From positions 3,906,001-3,970,000 of the forward strand of contig CAUJLY010000004.1 in the NCBI GenBank assembly GCA_963281155.1: a DNA stretch of 64,000 nt, written 5' to 3'. Below the pieces are notes generated by a model. That model searched no databases, was not told the origin of the DNA, and saw only the letters and a program-made list of their open reading frames with translations. The DNA comes from Rhabditophanes sp. KR3021 (Eukaryota > Nematoda > Chromadorea > Rhabditida > Alloionematidae). This document shows, one piece after another, positions 12,439 to 24,547 of the stretch. A program made the position numbers and the translations under genes. Position 1 is the first letter of the stretch; each line of letters opens with the position of its first letter.

Positions 12439-13758
12439 TTACATAATTCCGCAAAATTTTTCAGGTTTCAATTTATTTTGAAGGATGAGATATTTAAGTT
12501 CACCATGAGCTTGATAATTTTTCAAGAAATTCAATTGTCTTTCATTACATGCTCCTCTTCTTTTTTGTCTGAAATAAAGCATAATTATTAGTGTTCATGA
12601 AAGATGGTTTTTTGTCTGAAACTGAATAAATGTTAATACCTTATAGTCAAAACAGCCTCTTCGAATCCTAAACCAGATTCCATCAAGGCAATAGCCACAA
12701 TTAATGGACTTCTTCCTAGGCCATACATGCAATGAATGGCAATGGTAGGATTTTCTCTAGGATCACAATTCTTTACAAATGTTTTTTTGCACAATTCGAT
12801 CCATTTATTAATTATTTCAGTTGGTGGAGGAGATCCGTCATTGTAAACCCAATCAATTACTTCAATTCCTTGTGCAACTATTGGTTCCGTTGAATAGTTT
12901 GGTTCGCAAACACGGACTAGATATTTAACTCCATGATCAGTCAACTCCTAAGAATAAATTATTTTACTATTTTTTACAAATTAAACTATTTTATTATTTA
13001 CATAAATATAAATGTGCAGTTTTTAGTATTTGTATAAATTTAAATGTTTTAAGTTATATTGTCCTAGATTTTTTATATATTATTTCAAGTATTCTTGTTT
13101 TCAATATCTTTTAGCTTATAAATTATACAAATAGTCAGCTTATAAAGGATGCAAATATTCAGCTTGTAAATGATACAAATATTCAGCTTGTAAATGATAC
13201 AATCATTGAGTTTGTAATGGAATTATACATTTGGCTTATAATGGACTAATATTATTTAAGCTCTTAATGTTTCATCTCCTATTGGTATGAAAACGTTATA
13301 AACTTATACATCAATCTCAATAAAAAGATAAAAAAGAATCATTAAAAAATGTGCTACTTCCTCATCTATATAATAATTCATTGTGACAACAAATATGTAC
13401 ATATTATTAATGTTACAATTTAAAATTGGTTCATCGACACTATTATGTACACTTTAAATCTAATTGTTTGGGCACGTGATTGTCGTTGACGATTAAAATA
13501 TGTAAAACGACTTAATGCTAACTTTTAATAGTTGTTTTTTATCAAAAAACGTGACTTTGTCTATGTTTAACTTACCTTAATGAAAGTATCCATATTTTGT
13601 TCATTGGGCTGATCAGTGATCAAGAATTTCATTTGCCCATATTGGATAAAGCTTGATAAAGGTTTAATGTATTGACATAAATTTGTTGAAGTAGCAGGAG
13701 ACAATGCTTTTGAATTGTGTCGCATTACGAGACAGTCTGAACGTGAACCTGAACCCAT
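12439..13758 (-). CDS. PTP4A: PRL-type protein tyrosine phosphatase (PTP4A)
   Basis: Three exons (13576-13758, 12640-12947, 12439-12568) encode 206 aa. The core matches the PRL family: QMKFLITDQP, KYLVRVCEPNY, the WPFDD-like WVYNDGSPPP, the signature HCMYGLGRSPL and QKRRGACNERQL. The catalytic Cys and Arg are present. The protein ends CGIM, a plausible CaaX prenylation box, as expected for membrane-bound PRL phosphatases. Differences: an N-terminal extension of about 35 residues, and Ser after the P-loop Arg where vertebrate PRLs usually have Ala. The first intron is long (628 nt) and contains a tandem repeat. Confidence 0.9.
13113..13234. repeat. 24-bp tandem repeat in PTP4A intron
   Basis: Four consecutive 24-bp units start at 13113, 13137, 13161 and 13185, each beginning AGCTTATAAA or AGCTTGTAAA. 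A degenerate fifth and sixth unit follow. The repeat is noncoding and lies in the first intron of the phosphatase gene. Confidence 0.8.
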
Positions 13759-16181
13759 TGTGGTAATGTAGTGATAACTTGTGTTAAAAAGATTTTTTGA
13801 TTTCCATACAACACTCCTTTTTGTCTGTTGACTCTTTTGGGTTGCGTGATCCTTTGAAATGCAAGGTAGGACGATGATGATAAATCAAAATTGAAGGTAA
13901 TAAACAATGCCAGCAGGTAGCACAACACTTTAAAAATGTTTATACAGACAACCAAAATTGTTTTGACTAACCACAAACACTTTTACCCAAGTAAAAATAT
14001 TCCTAAGTTCTTTTGTAATTCCAAGTTTAGCAGTAAAAATTAGACACAAATCTTAATCAGTTATAAACTATTTAATATCAAAGTTGTATTCAAAATTAAA
14101 GGTTTCTTAAACCAAAGCTTGAAACCTATTAGTGGATGACAAAATTGTCAAAATAAATTTCATTAATTCAACAGTAGTAATTTAAGTGTTGAGCTCGGCA
14201 GTATTCCCCTTCGAAATTTGAAGTTCTACAACCAAAATAATCTCAATTATTAAAAACAACATGTCACATATCCCAATGCTAATCATCACCTGACTTTGTA
14301 TAACCAAAAACCAAAAATGACGTTAATTACCAGTCATTTTTGCTAATTTGTCAACTTTTGAAAAACATATAGGACAACGTGGTTTTAAAATAATTTACTT
14401 ACCTGCACATGAAATATTTGATAGCACAGCTTTGGACCATTAGAAAAGGTGCTTGAAAGTATAATTTAAACGAGTATAAAAGTTGGAAGTAGTTCCGTTA
14501 GTTTACGGCTTCAATTTATTTCTGAAAAAATAAGTTTACGCCAATTTAGTCATTAGTGTTTGGTAAAAAAGAAAGAATATGTACATTGGAGAAAATATTC
14601 AAGTATATACTGGAAATGAGTCAATACGTTCCTCTAGACAACGTCGTCTTGTTATGAAATGATAAAATTAATGTATAGAGACAACTAATGTAATATCCTG
14701 TATGTAAAATCATATTTCTTTGTCTCGATTGAAGAGAAAACATCGGAGCTGTCATTTTCGTACACGTGTGAAAATAAGTAAAATGCTAAACATTTAAATT
14801 AATAAATATACATGTAAATTCATAAATGTGCATTCAAAAATATAATTAAAAAGTATGCATATAAATTAAATATATTATTTCATATGAAAAAATAAACTAC
14901 AATCGTTAGTGAAGTACAAGGGATAAAAATTAGCAGTACACATATTTTTAAAACACTTTCACTATCTTCAATGACTAAAATATAGGGGCATGAATATACA
15001 CCAAATCCAAGACATCCACTATTCAAGTATAATGGTAGTTTGACATTTTTTGTTAAAGCCATAATATTCCAACCCCCAATATTATAGATAGAAATGATAC
15101 GCGTGCTTTCTCGCTTAAAGCATACAAAAAACGATAAAAATATTAGCACGCTATGAAAGTTTTCTGTAATTGACAATTCTCATACCTCTAATGTATAGGA
15201 CAATTTACTAGAAATAAATGTAAAACACATTAAAAATATGCACATATAATGGTTAAAATGCATCGTTAGAAATAGAACTCTTTCAACAAAAAATGAAGAA
15301 TTTAATCAAGAGAGCCTATATGCTTAGATGGATATTGTTAATCATAGCACAGTAAATGTCATGTTTGCTTAAGCAACGCTATAAAATATTAATATGTATT
15401 ACGTATTATATTATTTGCTGTATTAGGAATGAATAAAGTATGTAAACACCAAATTTGTGACGAATAAAAAACATCTTCTGAGATATATTTATTTTGAAAT
15501 GCAATTGATATTTACAGGCATCGTAGATTAACCTATGCATTAATCACTCAAGAGAAGTTGATAAACAAAATTCACTTTGAAAACAAATTATTTAAAATAT
15601 GGGTTTGTATGATATGAAATTTGCTTAACAGGTATATTTATTTGAGGAGAATATTGTAGAGGTGAGTCTTAAGTTGCCACGTGATCGTTTGTGTGATAGT
15701 TTGTGTGAGTTTATGTGAGTGTATGTGTGGTTATCTGAGTTTATATGAATTTATACTATAGGTTATTTATATCCCAAACATTGGTCTTGACAAAGTGCAA
15801 ATTACGAGGACAATAATATTTTGTAAACAAAACAGTTTCGTGTACTTTATCCAAAGTCATTTTTCATTTTTTATAGCAAATGCAAAAAGAACAAATGTTG
15901 GTAATAATGTCATATTATACTATTGAGTGCACTCATATATCTTGACAAGATTTGGTTTGAGATTTTGGTAAATGCTGCATTGAACGTTGTGGTCTGATAA
16001 CAGATTCAAATTATCGTTTGAATGGATGTAAACTGATAACAAATCAAACTAAATATCATAATGACCTTCGATAAGAATGATGATCATAGTTGGAGATATA
16101 AATATCTTTTCGCTCAATTAACAGTCTTCACTTATTAGTTATAAAAGGAAATCAGTGTTAGTATATTAGTATTTTGTTAAA
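13759..16181. other. Intergenic region, one weak ORF
   Basis: 2.4 kb of AT-rich sequence between the divergent PTP4A and PIPOX genes. A 98-codon minus-strand ORF (14880-15176) is hydrophobic with two possible membrane segments, but it lacks an ATG, and I recognise no family. A degenerate GTGTGAGTTTAT-like simple repeat lies at about 15685-15760. Nothing else is supported. Confidence 0.45.
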
Positions 16182-19100
16182 ATGTATGATACGATCGTTA
16201 TCGGGGGTGGCATCATCGGTTCTTCGGCGGCATACCAATGTGCTAAAAATGCATATCACAGTGCTCAGGGGGCTAAAAAAATTCTCCTTCTGGAACAAGT
16301 GAGTGACTATATAAATTGATTTGTGTTTAAAGTTGTTTTAAGTTTGCTCTAGATCATAAAAATGGTAGCAGCCATGGAAAGTCAAGAATCATCAGGTAAA
16401 ATTTAGTTTGCACAATATGTGGAAAACACTAATAATATGTAACTAGACTTTGTCATACTGACCCTCTATATGTAAAGATGGCACAAGAAAGTTATACGTT
16501 ATGGGATGAGATGAAAGCACTGGACAACAACAATGCAATTTACACCAGCTGTGGTCTACTTTGGCTAGGAGGTATTTTAGCATACATGCTCAGAAATTAG
16601 ATGATGTAAAAGTACAGAAATCTGTATTTATACACGAGCAAAATTAAATTGCACAAACAATAATATTTTTTATTATCAGATCGGAAAGAAACCTTAGAGC
16701 GAGCTGGTTACCTGGAGAAATGTAATGCCGATTATGAGATTTTATCTGGCAAGGAAATTAGAAAAAAATTTCCTTATTTGAACTACGATTCTGAAGAAGA
16801 GGACTGGCATGCTGTTTTGGACAAAAAAGGGGGAGTGATCCATGCTGAGAGAGCTCTTCAGTCTGCTCAGAGACTGTTTAAGAAATTTGGTGGTGAAATT
16901 AAAGAACATGCCAAAGTAATTGAAGTAATTCCCGGCTCTGTCGTAAAAATAAAGCTGCTAGATGGTACTGTTTACGAAACGAAGCAGCTTATTGTGACTG
17001 TTGGTGCGTGGTTAACAGCATTGATGCCGGAAATTAAAGTTGCTTCCGTTCCGAAACTAGTATCCGTCAATTTTTGGAAGTTAAAGGACGAATACAAGGA
17101 TAAAGAACATTATTTCGAGCCTGATAATATGTCCCCCTGTTTAATTATCACAAAAGGGGAGGAAGAGTTGTTCATGATTCCTGGTAATTAAAATTAAATT
17201 AAAAATGGGGTAAAATGTAGATTAAGCTATAATTTAGAAAGATTTTCTTAAATCAACATGATCATCGGCATCAAAGATTTCTTGGAAGATTAGTTTTGCG
17301 ACTTCATTCTTTTTTTCTGGGAAAAGTTGAGTGACGATATCATAACTTGGTCTCCAAGAGTCATTGCTTTTGAGATAATCTCTGCAGTAATCAATTAATA
17401 TATCCTCGATGTTCAAGACATGATCTTCTAATGCATAACTATTTTTCAATACGATCATTTCTTTGTGCATCGCCTTTTCCTTATCATCAAACAAAAACTC
17501 CTATTCCACTTTTTTGTTGCACTCACACATGTGGTTGTTTATACCATCTTTGATGTCTATAATCTCACCTACATACAGAATGTATTTCTTGACAAGCTCA
17601 AGATCTTTCAATTCAGCTTCAGTAATGCCTGGGTTGATGAGGATATACACATCACAAGATTTGAGATTGGTTTATTCTTTCCATCTGGCTTCTCATTTAT
17701 ATCTGAAACTGATCTTGAAATCAGTTCTTTTGCAGCCTTGAATAGACTATCGCTCCGAATATAAAACCTCAACGAATTCTTTTCCATGCTTTAAGTCTAA
17801 GTCCTTTCATTTATTGTTTAATTTGAACTCTTTTTTAATCCCTTTCCGAGGAAGTTGACTAATTCCTGCCCTTTTTCTTTTAGATAGGCTTGACATTGTT
17901 CATGTGATCAGGACTTGATCCTATTGATGGGCAGAAATCACAATTAGGTACTTTCTCGGCATAAATTCTTTTCTTTGTATCAGACCATGTATTATTGAAT
18001 AGATCCCAAAATAGCACAGAGTTGTCTGTATTGGATTTACAGATCATTTTTACGAAAGTTGCTTCTGTTCCAATCAAACATTCTTATCTTCTATCTTTGT
18101 CATGCATTTCTGAAAACCATCGTACGTCATGATTTCTTTCAAAACAGTCTCATGCAACTGAACCAACGTACGGCCATTGCAACTAGTTCCTTTTTCAACT
18201 TTTGTGCTCCCACTTTGCACTCTTCTTTTCCACCAAAATTAGTCAATTCAATAAAAATAAGAAATAAATCCTTTTAGCTTCATTTTTGAAAATGAGATCC
18301 ATATAGTACGTGTAGGAGATGTTTGCCATAAGCTGGTAATGAACAGAGTCTATGGTACCCTCTCTGGATGTAGTTAGTGAAACCCGATTTTCCACCAAGC
18401 ACACAGAATGATGCTGGCTCTTGTATCATTCTACACTCTTTCAAAGATAAGAGAAATTTGTTCACATATCTTCTTCTCAGTTGTATAAGTGCCACTTGGA
18501 GTCTCCTAGATATTATCAAATAAATGATCTCTCTTCTTAAGAGTCAATCCAAAATTCTTGAAAGTGTACTATTCGGTCCAGTATTTTGCTATTCATGGTC
18601 TTTACAGCGAGGATATCTAAATTTCTCATAAAGGAGATTTTGACTGCAACAACATCAGGCTTTCCTTCTTCATCGCTACTGAGATAAATTACTTCTGGTT
18701 ATTCGTTAGGATCTAAAGTAATTAGTATATAATTTATTTAACTTACCTGTTTTCATCAAGACATCTTCCCTCTCATTTGCACTACCAAGATTAGCTCCAT
18801 CTAAAAGTAAATAATTAATAATTTGATGGGTTCTTTCAACAAAAGACTTGCTTTTTCCAAAAGGAGTACTATCGACAGTTCTAGAAATCTTATAATCAGG
18901 CTTTTCCTCCAAACCAGCTTCTACATCTCTTTTTTTCGGATTCTCAGGCATTATAAAGTAAATAACACCAAATAAGAGTGCGATTTTGTTGCAACTGAAA
19001 TAAATGAGTAATTCAATTAGGGCTTGAACATGGTGACATGTAAAATGTCTTTCAGCTGATATTTATAGTTTGAATGAACAACGTACTAAAAGACAGTTGG

Positions 19101-19634
19101 CATAACGTGACAGTAGTTTACAAAAATATTAAAAATATTAAACATTAATAATAAAGTTGTTTATGATTCCAGGTGCTGATTATAAAGGACAAGTCAAATT
19201 TGGTATTCACGCCGGGGAAACATTTGATGTCGACAATGACAAAAGGATTATTCCCGATTGGATGCATCTGGTTCCAGGAAAACATATAAGAAAACATATC
19301 CAATACATAGATGCAACAAAACCAGAGCTAATAGTTCCATGTGTTTATCAAATGACAGAGGACATAAATTTTATATTAGACAAACACCCAGAACATCAAA
19401 ATATTGTTATAGGTAGTTATAATCTTTTAATCCACATAGCCAGAAAACATAAACACTTATTTATATTAATTTATTTTTTAAGGAAGTGGATTTTCCGGAA
19501 CAGGCTTCAAGTTTGCTGTCCTCGTGGGTCAAATTTTGAACGATCTTCTTGATAACAAAAAAATTGATTCCTGTGACATGTCTGTCTTCAGTGCAACTCG
19601 AATAATTCCTTTGAATTTAAAATGTAAACTATGA
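16182..19634 (+). CDS. PIPOX: Peroxisomal sarcosine/pipecolate oxidase
   Basis: Six exons (16182-16302, 16353-16395, 16447-16571, 16680-17183, 19173-19412, 19483-19634) encode 394 aa, close to the human 390. The FAD-binding motif IVIGGGIIGSSAAYQ opens the protein, and GSSHGKSRIIR follows across introns 1 and 2. PELIVPCVYQ carries the cysteine expected to hold flavin covalently, and IVIGSGFSGTGFKFA matches the C-terminal FAD contact. The last three residues are CKL, a valid type-1 peroxisomal signal. The enzyme oxidises N-methyl amino acids or L-pipecolate, releasing H2O2. The intron 1 donor at 16303 was chosen because it preserves the phase. Intron 4 (17184-19172, 1989 nt) is huge and carries an antisense element. 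Confidence 0.93.
17166..19174 (+). repeat. Direct repeat bounding PIPOX intron 4
   Basis: The 20 bases at 17166-17185 (AGTTGTTCATGATTCCTGGT) and at 19155-19174 (AGTTGTTTATGATTCCAGGT) match at 18 positions. The first copy spans the donor, the second the acceptor. Both would encode LFMIPG, and the two differences are synonymous third positions. Splicing joins the upstream copy to the sequence after the downstream copy, restoring LFMIPGADYKGQV. Confidence 0.85.
17234..18951 (-). pseudogene. GIY-YIG family copy 2, in PIPOX intron
   Basis: This antisense element fills most of PIPOX intron 4. It begins MPENPKKRDVEAGLEEKPDY at 18951, followed by a GT donor, and continues as several open blocks (18706-18951, 18280-18519, 17880-18077, 17234-17494) separated by stops. 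Between 17500 and 17700 the minus strand reads CDVYILINPGITEAELKD and then KKYILYVGEI, aligning with YVYFPLDP...VYYVGES of the 51-kb copy. The next block gives MHKEMIVLKNS followed by a Glu-rich stretch. Some interruptions could be introns, but in-frame stops inside conserved motifs indicate decay. The nuclease fold is inferred from motif order. Confidence 0.55.
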
Positions 19635-19925
19635 TAAAATACATGTCAACATTTGATAAAAAATTAGGACTCTTTATTTGTGACGAAAATTGCATATGAT
19701 TAAATACAATTTGATGAGTCAGTTGTTAATAAAATTTATTCACGAAATACTGCCTTCTTAATATTCTTTTTATAATCGCTTCTTATATCTACAAATATAT
19801 TTAACTCAAACTGATTATTAATGGGTAAATATAAAACAGTGTGATTTGTCATCCTACTATTTCCATTTTAAAAATATTTTTGTACTATTGAATCATCTAT
19901 ACATAGCTAAATCTGGTATTCAATT

Positions 19926-20876
19926 ATGAATAATCGGACATTAAATGGATTTCAGTATAATGATAGCTTCGAAACAGTCCTAAACGGACTTCAAACTGCT
20001 TTCGGCTCTCAATATTTTAATACTAACAACTCAGAAGACCTATCAGTTTTACTAGCAAGGGAAGAATCCATCGACACATTTCTTAATCTTCAGACAACTC
20101 ACAATATCGAAGATACTTCTGTACTTGTGACCACAAATGTAACAGTAAGTAATTTGGAAAAGAAAATGACATGTAATTCAGCAGATGGATATGCATTTAT
20201 AACAAAGCCTCTCTCCGTCAATAATCTTATAAAAGTGACAGTGCTAAATTCACAAAGAATTGATGCTGAGATTCAGTTCGGTGTCACTTCAGCAGATCCA
20301 AAAAACATTAATATTGAGCAATTACCTTTTAATAGCTTTGATTTACTGGAAATGCCTGAGTATTACCAGCCATTTAAATGCAAGTTTAATAGTTTGAATG
20401 TTGGTGATGAACTGACATTTAATTTTAATGAAAACGGCAACTTCTATTGTAAGAAGAATTCAATTGAAAAGTTAGTTGGACAAATAATTACTAGTGACGT
20501 CATATTTTTTTTTATCAAATTTGGATCATTAAAATCTGTAAGCTATGAAATATTAAGGAAAGAAAATAATTCACGTCAAAATAGTGTCTCATTAAACAAC
20601 TTATATCCTAATTTATATACCGATTCAGCTTTAAATTCCGGAGATTCAAATATAGATCGTGTGATAGAAGAACCTACAAATGCAAATACAACTGATGATA
20701 AAATGTGTTTAATTTGTGTAACAAATCCATCTGAAATGTGTTGTTACCCTTGCGGACATGTAGTACTTTGTGAATCATGTTCAACCAAATACAATGAAAG
20801 TGAACGATTAAAACCTTATGTAAAATGCCCTATTTGTAGAGCTAAAGTTTCCGGAATGTGTAAGATTCATTTCTAA
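19926..20876 (+). CDS. Neuralized-like RING E3 ubiquitin ligase
   Basis: A single-exon gene of 316 aa. Residues about 85-205 resemble a Neuralized homology repeat (GYAFITKPLSVNNLIKV, IQFGVTSADP, MPEYYQPF, a GDELTF strand). The C-terminus is a C3HC4 RING of the Neuralized type: CLICVTNPSEMCCYPCGHVV, then CESC and CPIC. The predicted role is ubiquitination of membrane cargo such as Notch ligands, but this protein has one NHR and is shorter than classical Neuralized. The lack of introns in a gene-dense, intron-rich locus could mean retroposition or lineage-specific expansion. Confidence 0.8.
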   Translation: MNNRTLNGFQYNDSFETVLNGLQTAFGSQYFNTNNSEDLSVLLAREESIDTFLNLQTTHNIEDTSVLVTTNVTVSNLEKKMTCNSADGYAFITKPLSVNNLIKVTVLNSQRIDAEIQFGVTSADPKNINIEQLPFNSFDLLEMPEYYQPFKCKFNSLNVGDELTFNFNENGNFYCKKNSIEKLVGQIITSDVIFFFIKFGSLKSVSYEILRKENNSRQNSVSLNNLYPNLYTDSALNSGDSNIDRVIEEPTNANTTDDKMCLICVTNPSEMCCYPCGHVVLCESCSTKYNESERLKPYVKCPICRAKVSGMCKIHF

Positions 20877-20954
20877 AATTAAATTATTTTGGCTAAGTAA
20901 AAGTTGTTAAAGTTAAATTTGTTTTATCTATGACCTTATAAAATGTAATTAATT

Positions 20955-21010
20955 TGCACATATTAAAAATGAAATAAAATTTACATATTAAAAATGAAAT
21001 AAAATTTACA
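20955..21010. repeat. Short tandem repeat, about 27 bp
   Basis: The unit ACATATTAAAAATGAAATAA plus a short spacer occurs twice, with a third partial copy, just downstream of the RING gene. Noncoding. Confidence 0.6.
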
Positions 21011-21084
21011 TATTTTCACTACTTAAATTTGCAACATTTTTAAATGGACATAAATAAAATATCATTATTCACATTATCTTCAAG

Positions 21085-22156
21085 AACGATGTCAAAAGAT
21101 TAGGACAACAGTAAGGAAAAATCAGATAAAGATTCTAAATCCCTTCAAGTTACCACGGCAGTTTCCAATAGAAGCGAAATTCTTGAAGAAAAAGAATTCT
21201 GATTGTCAACAAACGCAATAACAAGAAGTACCGAATTTGTAAGACGACTTGGAAAAGGTGGTATGGGTGTGATCTACTTCTGTTATGATGAAAGAAGTCG
21301 GTGCGTGCATTGAAGATTGAGAAGGCAAGTGTTATAAATGTTGAAATCGCTATACTGAAGCAGTCAAAAAGAAAAGTTAGACTGCAGCAATTCGAATGAT
21401 TTAGAAGAGTCTTTTATGGTAATGGATCGCTTTGGTCGGAATTTAGCTGATCTAAAAAAGGAGGAAAAAGGTACAGTCGTGGAACTACTTTAAGAATGAT
21501 TATGCAATGTCTAAATGGTCTTGAAGAATTGCTTAGTATTGGATATATTTGAAGAGATGTCAAACCATCGAATTTCGTGATAAATTTACAAATCACTTTT
21601 CATGTCTTTCCTGTTGTTCTGTCTTTGTTTTTTAGGTTGGAAGACCAGATGTCAGTCCACGGATTATTCATAATATAGATTTTGGCGTTTCGTGTGAGTA
21701 TTTGCCTGACAATGAAAGTACTATTATTAACGAATATTGTCCATCCGCTTGGAAAGGAACTGTTTGCTATTGTCGGATAGTTAACTATTTTTACAAAAAA
21801 CAATGTCGGAGAGATGACGTGGAATCATGGCACTACATGTGTTTGGAACTTTTTTACGGGAAGTTACCTTGGCATTCAGTCCACACAAAATTGAAGAGCT
21901 CGAGAAAGGTTTAAGAAATGTTGTTAAAAATGCTGATTATTTTAGCAAATATCCTCCTTTCATCAGTTCACTTCTTGAAACAATTGAGAAATAGGCCTTC
22001 TTGCAAAAATCTGACTATCAATTTATTTACAATTTGATTCATAGCGAGTTTAATAAAAGTGGATTCAATTATTCTGAGATTTATGACTTCGAGCTCCTTA
22101 AACCTAATTCTAAGGAAATTGAGCATGTCCCCAATACTTCAGATAAAATTAAGTGA
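21085..22156 (+). pseudogene. CK1/TTBK-like protein kinase pseudogene
   Basis: Kinase subdomains appear in order but in shifting frames with stops: a glycine loop LGKGGMGVIYF near 21250, FMVMDRFGRNLADLKK near 21415, an RDVKPSNF loop preceded by TGA where the HRD His belongs (about 21551), then NIDFGVSCEY, a KGTVCY block resembling the CK1 'GT-x-RYAS' motif, and CRRDDVESWHYM (21660-21850). The order RRDDxES and LPW is characteristic of the CK1/TTBK branch, strongly expanded in nematodes. Several stops and frameshifts make an active kinase implausible. One real intron (about 21590-21637) seems retained, so it derives from a genomic copy. Confidence 0.8.
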
Positions 22157-22695
22157 AACGATAATGTAACTAAGTGTATAACTAATAATGTTGTATTTGT
22201 GATTGCAAATGCCAATATGACAACATATGAATTATATATCATAAATACTGCATACAATAAACTTTATTCGAGTAAAATGATAGTTAAATACATTTATTCA
22301 CCACGTGTTGCTATGATAACACAGTTAGAAATCGTCTTTCATTATGTTAATGATTGCTAATTATTTATATTTCGTCACCATTTATATCAAAAAGTACTTT
22401 TAAAACATTCTTAGCAAGTAAAATAATAGATATAATTATCTTTTGTTTCAGGTTGTCCTAACGTTTTATAATTTCATTCTAAATAATAATTCCGGTAATT
22501 TGTATCTTGAATCACAAAATTAAACATCGTGTTCCTAGTTTTTGATATTTTTTAAAACAAGTCAAACTATTAGCTGTGTAATCTAATTGCTTATGTATTG
22601 CATAGGAAGTAAATATTTTGGTTAGCAAGAAAAAAATTAAAAATTAAATACACCTTTAAAAGATTACGAAGTTAAAATATATATTTCTTTGGAAA
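22157..22695. other. Intergenic spacer
   Basis: AT-rich DNA between the kinase pseudogene and the receptor. I see no gene or repeat in it. Confidence 0.5.
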
Positions 22696-23643
22696 ATGTC
22701 GCAGCCAGAAAATATTATTCTAAGTATTATTTCTATCATAATGGCATGTGGATATTTCCCCATGGTTAGTACATTATTAATAATGATGGTAGAAAAAAAA
22801 AGTTTTCATCTTCATTTTCGATTTAATTTATTTTTTTGTGGTTTGTTAACTGTAATATGGACAACTCTAAATGTTATCCGAGCTCTAGTAACTTTGTTTA
22901 TTCAAAATAATTATGTTTATATCGGAACAATAGAGATTACTTCGATAATTGACGAACTAAGATCAATTTTCGCTAATACCCAAAAGTTTTCATTTATGGT
23001 AATTATCATTGAAAGATTTGTAGCAATTAAATTTAAAGCAAACTATGAATCGCAAAGAAAAGTGGGCTATTTTCTTGTTGCATCTATTGTTTCTGTCTCA
23101 TTGGGTTTGGCGCTTCGAAGAGTGAAGTACATCGAAAACATGTCTGTATTGAATTATAATTTGTCGAAGGTTTTTGTGGACATAACTTTACCCATTTTTT
23201 ATTTTGCTTTAAGGTACTATAGTAAAAAGGAATTTCTGAAAGAAGACCTGATTGTTAGAACTTTATCTCTCAAATTTACAATTCATTCTAATCTAAGGTT
23301 GCTTAATCGAGCTTCGTATCTGATGTTTTCTATATTCACAATGCAAATTTTACTTGACATTTCCATTCAAATACCAATTATTTTTTTTGATTATAATAAC
23401 ACGGTGGCTACGAATTTTGCTTGGTACTCATTGCTAAATATTGTCTGTTTTTTTGGAATTTACTCTTTTATATCAAATAGGAATGTATTCAAGCAAGTTT
23501 TTAAGAAGAAAAGAATAATACCATTAAAAACGTGTCATAATAAACAACAGGAAATTGTGACAATTAATTTAGAGCCACAAAACAAAAGTAGAAAACAAGC
23601 TGAAGGTGATATGTACTTTAAAATGGTGAGAGAAAATTGGTAA
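22696..23643 (+). CDS. Seven-helix chemoreceptor, Sre-like
   Basis: Single exon, 315 aa, with about seven hydrophobic segments. After the third helix the protein reads IIERFVAIKFKANYES, resembling the 'ER-x-x-A...YE' stretch of nematode Sre receptors. Before helix six it reads LSLKFTIHSNLRLLN, resembling their 'LS-x-[RK]FQ-x-x-EN-[IL]R' block. The tail is basic and cytoplasmic. These points suggest a candidate chemosensory GPCR at cilia of sensory neurons. The gene lacks introns, unlike many Sre genes. Receptor class is fairly secure; the Sre family is a motif-based guess that also supports a nematode source. Confidence 0.7.
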   Translation: MSQPENIILSIISIIMACGYFPMVSTLLIMMVEKKSFHLHFRFNLFFCGLLTVIWTTLNVIRALVTLFIQNNYVYIGTIEITSIIDELRSIFANTQKFSFMVIIIERFVAIKFKANYESQRKVGYFLVASIVSVSLGLALRRVKYIENMSVLNYNLSKVFVDITLPIFYFALRYYSKKEFLKEDLIVRTLSLKFTIHSNLRLLNRASYLMFSIFTMQILLDISIQIPIIFFDYNNTVATNFAWYSLLNIVCFFGIYSFISNRNVFKQVFKKKRIIPLKTCHNKQQEIVTINLEPQNKSRKQAEGDMYFKMVRENW

Positions 23644-24547
23644 ATAGTATGCAGTTAAAAATGTTTAGAAATCCTATATTATAAACTAATTAATTAATCC
23701 ACGTAAATTGTTAATGCTTAATATTTTACATTTACATGGAATAGAAAGTTATGTAATTAATAAACGCTTTAACAAATAAGTTGCACAAGCTTTTAATTTA
23801 ACAATTCTCGGAATGAGTAAGGAACATTATTAAAAATAGCTAAATGATTTGTATCATTTTGGATTTTCTTCCTTTTTATCACAATGCTTTCAAATTCTGA
23901 TATTGTTTGTATACATCATTATTTTTGTAAATAATAATTATTAATAGATGAAAGGATTGATAAAATGAATCCATCCATTTCCAACTTACCACTGGGAAAT
24001 TTCCAGGTTCATACGATACAAATGTATGCTTTGATTAAATAATTAGGAAGCAAAGAACACCCATTTTATACATATGTTTTATCATCATTACAGTTGCAAT
24101 ACATTTATAGTGCGAGATTTTGCACATGATTAAAGCTTTTTTAAAACTTGATCATGACACAAAGAACATCCACAAACAATGGCACTCAGTAAAATTTGGT
24201 CTTTCAAATTATTGCGCCATTTCGTATAAATTGATGTACACGTTAAGTAAGAATGAAGTTGTACAGTATTTTTTAGATTCTAATACATATTTGAAGTTGA
24301 TATCATATGCTATACAAATTAGATAATACATTCGTACAAAATAGGTAAGTAAACTGTATACATTTTTGGCAAAAGAACACACAAACTGTAAACTGCAAAG
24401 AACTTGTCTATTAGATGTTATCCAGCCCACAAATATGATTTGCATATAAAGCCGATCTTTGAGATCCTTTACGCACAGTTCTACTTTTTACAGTTGGATA
24501 ATTTTCAAAATCTTTACAATCTCTTTTCAGATTTTACAAATACCAAT
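23644..24547. other. Intergenic region
   Basis: AT-rich spacer. Two short ORFs at 24120-24445 on opposite strands have no recognisable content. A polypyrimidine acceptor (CTCTTTTCAG, 24521-24530) lies 17 nt before the next gene's ATG and may be a trans-splice site. Confidence 0.5.

Noticed and set aside
13725..13976. ORF upstream of and overlapping the PTP4A start (minus strand)
   Set aside because: It is out of frame with PTP4A and spans its likely 5' UTR; no independent support.
14880..15176. Membrane protein gene on the minus strand
   Set aside because: No ATG, no partner exon and no recognised family; hydrophobic ORFs arise easily in AT-rich DNA.
21085..22156. Functional CK1-like kinase with many introns
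   Set aside because: A stop replaces the HRD histidine inside the catalytic loop, and other stops and slips fall within conserved motifs, so introns cannot rescue it.
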